Of a DNA stretch of 8,458 nt, positions 5,707-8,458 are shown piece after piece. The translations under genes were made by a program, and so were the position numbers. Source of the DNA: Thermoplasmatota archaeon (GTDB lineage Archaea > Thermoplasmatota > Thermoplasmata > Thermoplasmatales > Thermoplasmataceae); assembly GCA_023489425.1 (NCBI GenBank), contig JAMDCG010000027.1, forward strand, positions 2,248 through 10,705, read 5' to 3'. The notes below the pieces were generated by a model. That model ran no database searches. It saw nothing but the letters and a program-made list of their open reading frames with translations, and was not told where the DNA came from. Positions within the stretch are counted from its first letter, which is position 1; each line of letters opens with the position of its first letter.

Positions 5707-5712
5707 TATATA
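5707..5712 (-). promoter_or_regulatory. TATA box of the DUF302 gene
   Basis: TATATA within GTGTATATATGTG, centred about 25.5 bases before the ATG at 5684, predicting a leaderless transcript. It is back to back with the aminopeptidase TATA box at 5735-5742, with 22 bases between them. Confidence 0.55.
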
Positions 5713-5734
5713 TGTGATCTCATTGGAATGATAA

Positions 5735-5742
5735 TTTATTTA
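5735..5742 (+). promoter_or_regulatory. TATA box of the aminopeptidase gene; decides its start codon
   Basis: TTTATTTA centred 26.5 bases before the ATG at 5765. This favours that ATG over the GTG at 5759 (two codons upstream in the same frame) and predicts a leaderless mRNA. Confidence 0.6.
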
Positions 5743-5764
5743 CACAATCACCCTATTTGTGTGT

Positions 5765-8146
5765 ATGAGAATAGAGCATTATGATATTGATCTGGACTAT
5801 GATGAGAAAACCAAGGAATATACAGGCAAAGAGAGTATTATGCTCAGTGGAAATGAGAAAGATTTTGTTATAAATACACTGAATCATGAAATAAAGGAAA
5901 TGAAACTAAACGGTGTAAATGTTGAACTGGAAAATGGAAAAAAGGAAGAGGAAAAGATCATAAAGGGAGAATTAAGGAATAACAGTGAACTGTTTATTGA
6001 ATTCAAAGCAAAGGTGCCTGAGGCACTCACTGGTCTTTACCTTGCAAAAACACCCGATGGCTCTGAGATGGTATCAACCCAGTTTGAGGCCATTGGTGCA
6101 CGAAGAGCATTTCCCTGCTTTGATGAACCACTGCTGAAGGCAACTTTTTCAATAAAACTTACCATTGCCAGTCATCTTGACGCAATTAGCAATATGCCAG
6201 TTGCTTCAACTACAGAAAAGAATGGAAGAAAAATGATAGAATTCCAAAGGACGCCAAGAATGCCAACCTATCTCCTCTATCTGGGCATAGGGGAATTCAA
6301 AACCATGCACAGGAAGCATGGAAACGTTGATCTTTACCTTACGGGATTGAAAGGGCACATGGAAACAACAAAATTTCCACTTGATGTTGCAGAACAGTGT
6401 ATAGATTTTTTCAATGAGTACACAGGTATCCCATACATGCTTCCAAAAATGCACCTCATATCTGTACCTGAATTTGCAGCGGGAGCAATGGAAAACTGGG
6501 GAGCAATTACATTTAGAGAATCAGCCTTACTGCATAATGAAAGCTCTGGAAATGCTTCAAAAAAGAGGATTGCATCTGTCATTGCCCATGAGATCGCACA
6601 CCAGTGGTTTGGCGATCTGGTGACCATGAAATACTGGAACGATCTATGGCTAAATGAGAGCTTTGCAACATTTATGGCAAATAAGGCCATAGATTCCATA
6701 TATCCTGAATGGAATATAACAGGAGATATGCTTGTTTCAGACGGGAGGGGAGCATTCCTTGTAGATTCACTGGAAAGCAGCAATCCTGTATCGCCTAAGG
6801 AAAGGGATATGGACAAAATGGGTGAAAGATCAACGGAAATAACCTATGGAAAGGGCGGAATGATTTTGAGGATGATTGAAAGCTATGTGGGTGAGGATGC
6901 ATTTAAAAATGGCCTTCATAACTATCTTGTAAAATATTCATATTCCAACGCTGAGGCTGCAGATCTATGGAAGAGCATATCTGAGAATTCCGAAAAGGAT
7001 GTAAGCGGAATAATGGATGCCTGGATCACAAGAGATGGTTATCCACTTGTAACTGTAAATAATGGAAATAAAGTGGAGATAATGCAGGAAAGATTCCTTC
7101 TCAACGGTAAAACAGACGATAGAATATGGCCTGTCCCTCTGACCGTGAAGAGAAAGGATGGAATTGAAAGCATGCTCTTCGACAGCAAGGAAAAGGAGAT
7201 CAGTGATAGTCAGTTCCTGAAGCTGAACGCAGATGAAACGGGTTTTTACAGGGTAAAATATTCTGATGATTTCTACAGCAAATTTGATCCAGCATCAGAT
7301 GATTTTACTGAATTTGATCTAATTGGAATTGTAAGTGATCTTTATGCACTTGTAATATCCGGAAGGATGGATCTGAAGAGATATACAGATATTATAGGAA
7401 AATTCAAACAGAATGGCAGATACAACCTTTACATCCAGATATCCAATGAACTTGCAGAACTTTATCACATTTTGTACAGGAATGAAGATGTTAAGAAAAC
7501 ATTCATGGACTTTCATGAGGAACAGAAAAAATTGCTTGAGAAGGACAGAAATGATGATATAAACAGGTCAATTTTACATGGTCTTGTTTTGAGAAGACTG
7601 GCAGAGGTTGATGAGGATATATGTGGTGAACTTGCGGCAAAGTACCATCATATGGAAAGGGAAGATCCGGACATGAGAAATGCAATTGCGTATGCATTTG
7701 TTAAGAAGCATGATGATCCTGAAGCTACCATTAAAAAATACGAATCGCTGAAAAATGACAATGATCGTGTTGCAGTACTCGTTTCCATGGGAAATTTGAA
7801 AGGAAAAGAGGCAATGGAAATGATCTTCACCCTTGCAAAGGATGGCAGAATAAAGAAACAGGATGAATCAAGGTATTACACATCCTTTGGACTTTCCATT
7901 GATAATAAGGATCTTGCATTTGAAAACATAGAGAGAATTGTTGCAAGGCTCAATGAAATATCCTCAGGCGGGAGAAATGTTTCGAATCTTATGTCTTCTG
8001 TACTCCCGTTCCTGGGAGAAGGAAGGACTGATGAAACAAAGAAATTAATGGATAAAATCAGAAATGATAAGAACAAACTTGGAATTGCAAAGGGACTGGA
8101 GAAACTTGAAATTTTTGAGAAACTGAGAGAGAAGTATAATAAATAA
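5765..8146 (+). CDS. M1 zinc aminopeptidase, tricorn protease-interacting factor F2/F3 type
   Basis: This 793-residue cytosolic enzyme removes N-terminal residues from short peptides. In Thermoplasma, factors F2 and F3 (about 780 residues each) finish the breakdown of peptides released by the proteasome and tricorn protease. The N-terminal beta domain (about 1-185) includes STQFEAIGARRAFPCFDEP, typical of the family. The catalytic domain has the GAMEN exopeptidase motif (240-244) and zinc site HEIAHQW (His275, Glu276, His279) with Glu298 in NESFA, i.e. HExxH-18-E. It also has the transition-state tyrosine Tyr361 (ITYGKGG). A beta domain (about 430-500) and a long helical C-terminal domain rich in charged residues follow to the end at KYNK. 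All catalytic residues are present. I cannot tell F2 from F3 by eye; they differ in side-chain preference. The ATG at 5765 was chosen over GTG 5759 because of the TATA spacing. It is likely monocistronic: its own promoter precedes it and a T-tract follows. Confidence 0.97.
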   Translation: MRIEHYDIDLDYDEKTKEYTGKESIMLSGNEKDFVINTLNHEIKEMKLNGVNVELENGKKEEEKIIKGELRNNSELFIEFKAKVPEALTGLYLAKTPDGSEMVSTQFEAIGARRAFPCFDEPLLKATFSIKLTIASHLDAISNMPVASTTEKNGRKMIEFQRTPRMPTYLLYLGIGEFKTMHRKHGNVDLYLTGLKGHMETTKFPLDVAEQCIDFFNEYTGIPYMLPKMHLISVPEFAAGAMENWGAITFRESALLHNESSGNASKKRIASVIAHEIAHQWFGDLVTMKYWNDLWLNESFATFMANKAIDSIYPEWNITGDMLVSDGRGAFLVDSLESSNPVSPKERDMDKMGERSTEITYGKGGMILRMIESYVGEDAFKNGLHNYLVKYSYSNAEAADLWKSISENSEKDVSGIMDAWITRDGYPLVTVNNGNKVEIMQERFLLNGKTDDRIWPVPLTVKRKDGIESMLFDSKEKEISDSQFLKLNADETGFYRVKYSDDFYSKFDPASDDFTEFDLIGIVSDLYALVISGRMDLKRYTDIIGKFKQNGRYNLYIQISNELAELYHILYRNEDVKKTFMDFHEEQKKLLEKDRNDDINRSILHGLVLRRLAEVDEDICGELAAKYHHMEREDPDMRNAIAYAFVKKHDDPEATIKKYESLKNDNDRVAVLVSMGNLKGKEAMEMIFTLAKDGRIKKQDESRYYTSFGLSIDNKDLAFENIERIVARLNEISSGGRNVSNLMSSVLPFLGEGRTDETKKLMDKIRNDKNKLGIAKGLEKLEIFEKLREKYNK

Positions 8147-8152
8147 GTTAAA

Positions 8153-8159
8153 TTTTTTT
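8153..8159 (+). terminator. Oligo-T stretch after the aminopeptidase gene
   Basis: Seven consecutive T begin seven bases after the TAA stop, the usual archaeal U-tract termination signal. It separates the aminopeptidase from thrS, which has its own promoter. Confidence 0.5.
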
Positions 8160-8221
8160 CCAGAAGCATAATTTAATATTTTAATCACAGGATCAAAACT
8201 GTTCTACCTGAGAAGCATAAG

Positions 8222-8229
8222 AATTTATT
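8222..8229 (+). promoter_or_regulatory. TATA box of thrS
   Basis: AATTTATT, centred 25.5 bases before the ATG at 8251, predicting a leaderless transcript. The same eight-base word occurs in the aminopeptidase promoter (5733-5740). Confidence 0.55.
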
Positions 8230-8250
8230 GCAGTTATTAATCGTAGTTCA

Positions 8251-8458
8251 ATGTCAGAAATGCAGTTTTCTGTTAGGAAGGGCGAGCAGATGGGTAAACC
8301 ATTTGCCGGAAAGAGGGATATTATTGCAGTAAGGGTAGGTGAAAATCTTCATGATTTAATGGAAATTGCAGAAACTGACACAGATGTTTTACCAGTTACG
8401 CTGAATGATGAATACGGCCTGCATATACTGAGACATTCCGCCGCACACCTGCTTGCCC
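8251..8458 (+). CDS. thrS: Threonyl-tRNA synthetase, N-terminal fragment (cut by window edge)
   Basis: The first 69 codons of an enzyme that charges tRNA-Thr with threonine. The visible part starts MSEMQFSVRKGEQ. It has a short TGS-like (ubiquitin-like) N-terminal region with the pattern AVRVGENLHDLMEI (about 26-39). It then runs into YGLHILRHSAAHLLA (55-69), which begins the tRNA editing domain. His62 and His66 are the HxxxH residues used in bacterial-type ThrRS to remove mischarged serine. The N-terminal segment looks shorter than a normal TGS domain. Most archaeal ThrRS carry an unrelated N-terminal editing domain instead, so this is the bacterial-type form. AlaRS also has an HxxxH editing motif, but the HSxAHLLA wording and the preceding TGS-like segment favour ThrRS. 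The ATG at 8251 is the only candidate after an in-frame TAA at 8218-8220. The catalytic core lies beyond the window. Confidence 0.88.
   Translation, partial: MSEMQFSVRKGEQMGKPFAGKRDIIAVRVGENLHDLMEIAETDTDVLPVTLNDEYGLHILRHSAAHLLA

Noticed and set aside
5759..5764. GTG start two codons before the chosen start of the aminopeptidase
   Set aside because: The TATA box at 5735-5742 is spaced for a transcript that starts at the ATG at 5765, so the GTG would lie upstream of the mRNA start.
6334..6816. 160-codon open frame on the minus strand
   Set aside because: It lies wholly antisense to the catalytic domain of the aminopeptidase, whose motifs are intact; the reverse translation has no recognisable domain and no promoter of its own.

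Overview
The window looks like chromosomal DNA of an AT-rich, thermoacidophilic archaeon of the Thermoplasmatales (Thermoplasma, Picrophilus, Ferroplasma or Cuniculiplasma type). The best evidence is a complete M1 aminopeptidase of the tricorn-interacting factor F2/F3 type. A DUF929 membrane protein adds support, as do archaeal TATA boxes placed about 25-27 bases before the start codon of gene after gene, which is the leaderless pattern. G+C is low, very roughly 35-40 % by eye. I see no IS element, integrase, CRISPR array, rRNA or tRNA.

Layout. 1-944 (minus, cut at the left edge) and 1082-2029 (minus) are a tandem pair of diverged paralogues of about 315 residues with no function I can name. 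They may form one transcription unit, because the downstream copy has a Shine-Dalgarno site. 2255-3028 (plus) is a membrane-anchored, probably externally displayed DUF929 protein with thioredoxin-like motifs and many N-glycosylation sequons. 3116-4054 (minus) is a bactofilin-like beta-helix protein built on an 'SGS' motif repeated every 16-18 residues. Divergent from it, 4201-4611 (plus) encodes a small winged-helix regulator. 4656-5225 (minus) is DNA-3-methyladenine glycosylase I (tag). 5280-5684 (minus) is a DUF302 protein, sharing a compact divergent promoter region with the aminopeptidase at 5765-8146 (plus). The window ends in the first 69 codons of threonyl-tRNA synthetase (8251 onward, plus).

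Most genes look like single transcription units with their own TATA box. They cover separate housekeeping or accessory roles: base-excision repair, the last steps of cytosolic peptide breakdown, tRNA charging, a possible cytoskeletal polymer and a surface redox-like protein. The least explained parts are the tandem paralogues and their leader with a start-overlapping short ORF, the bactofilin-like protein with its adjacent regulator, and the DUF929 protein. Nothing here amounts to a clear new defence or mobile system.
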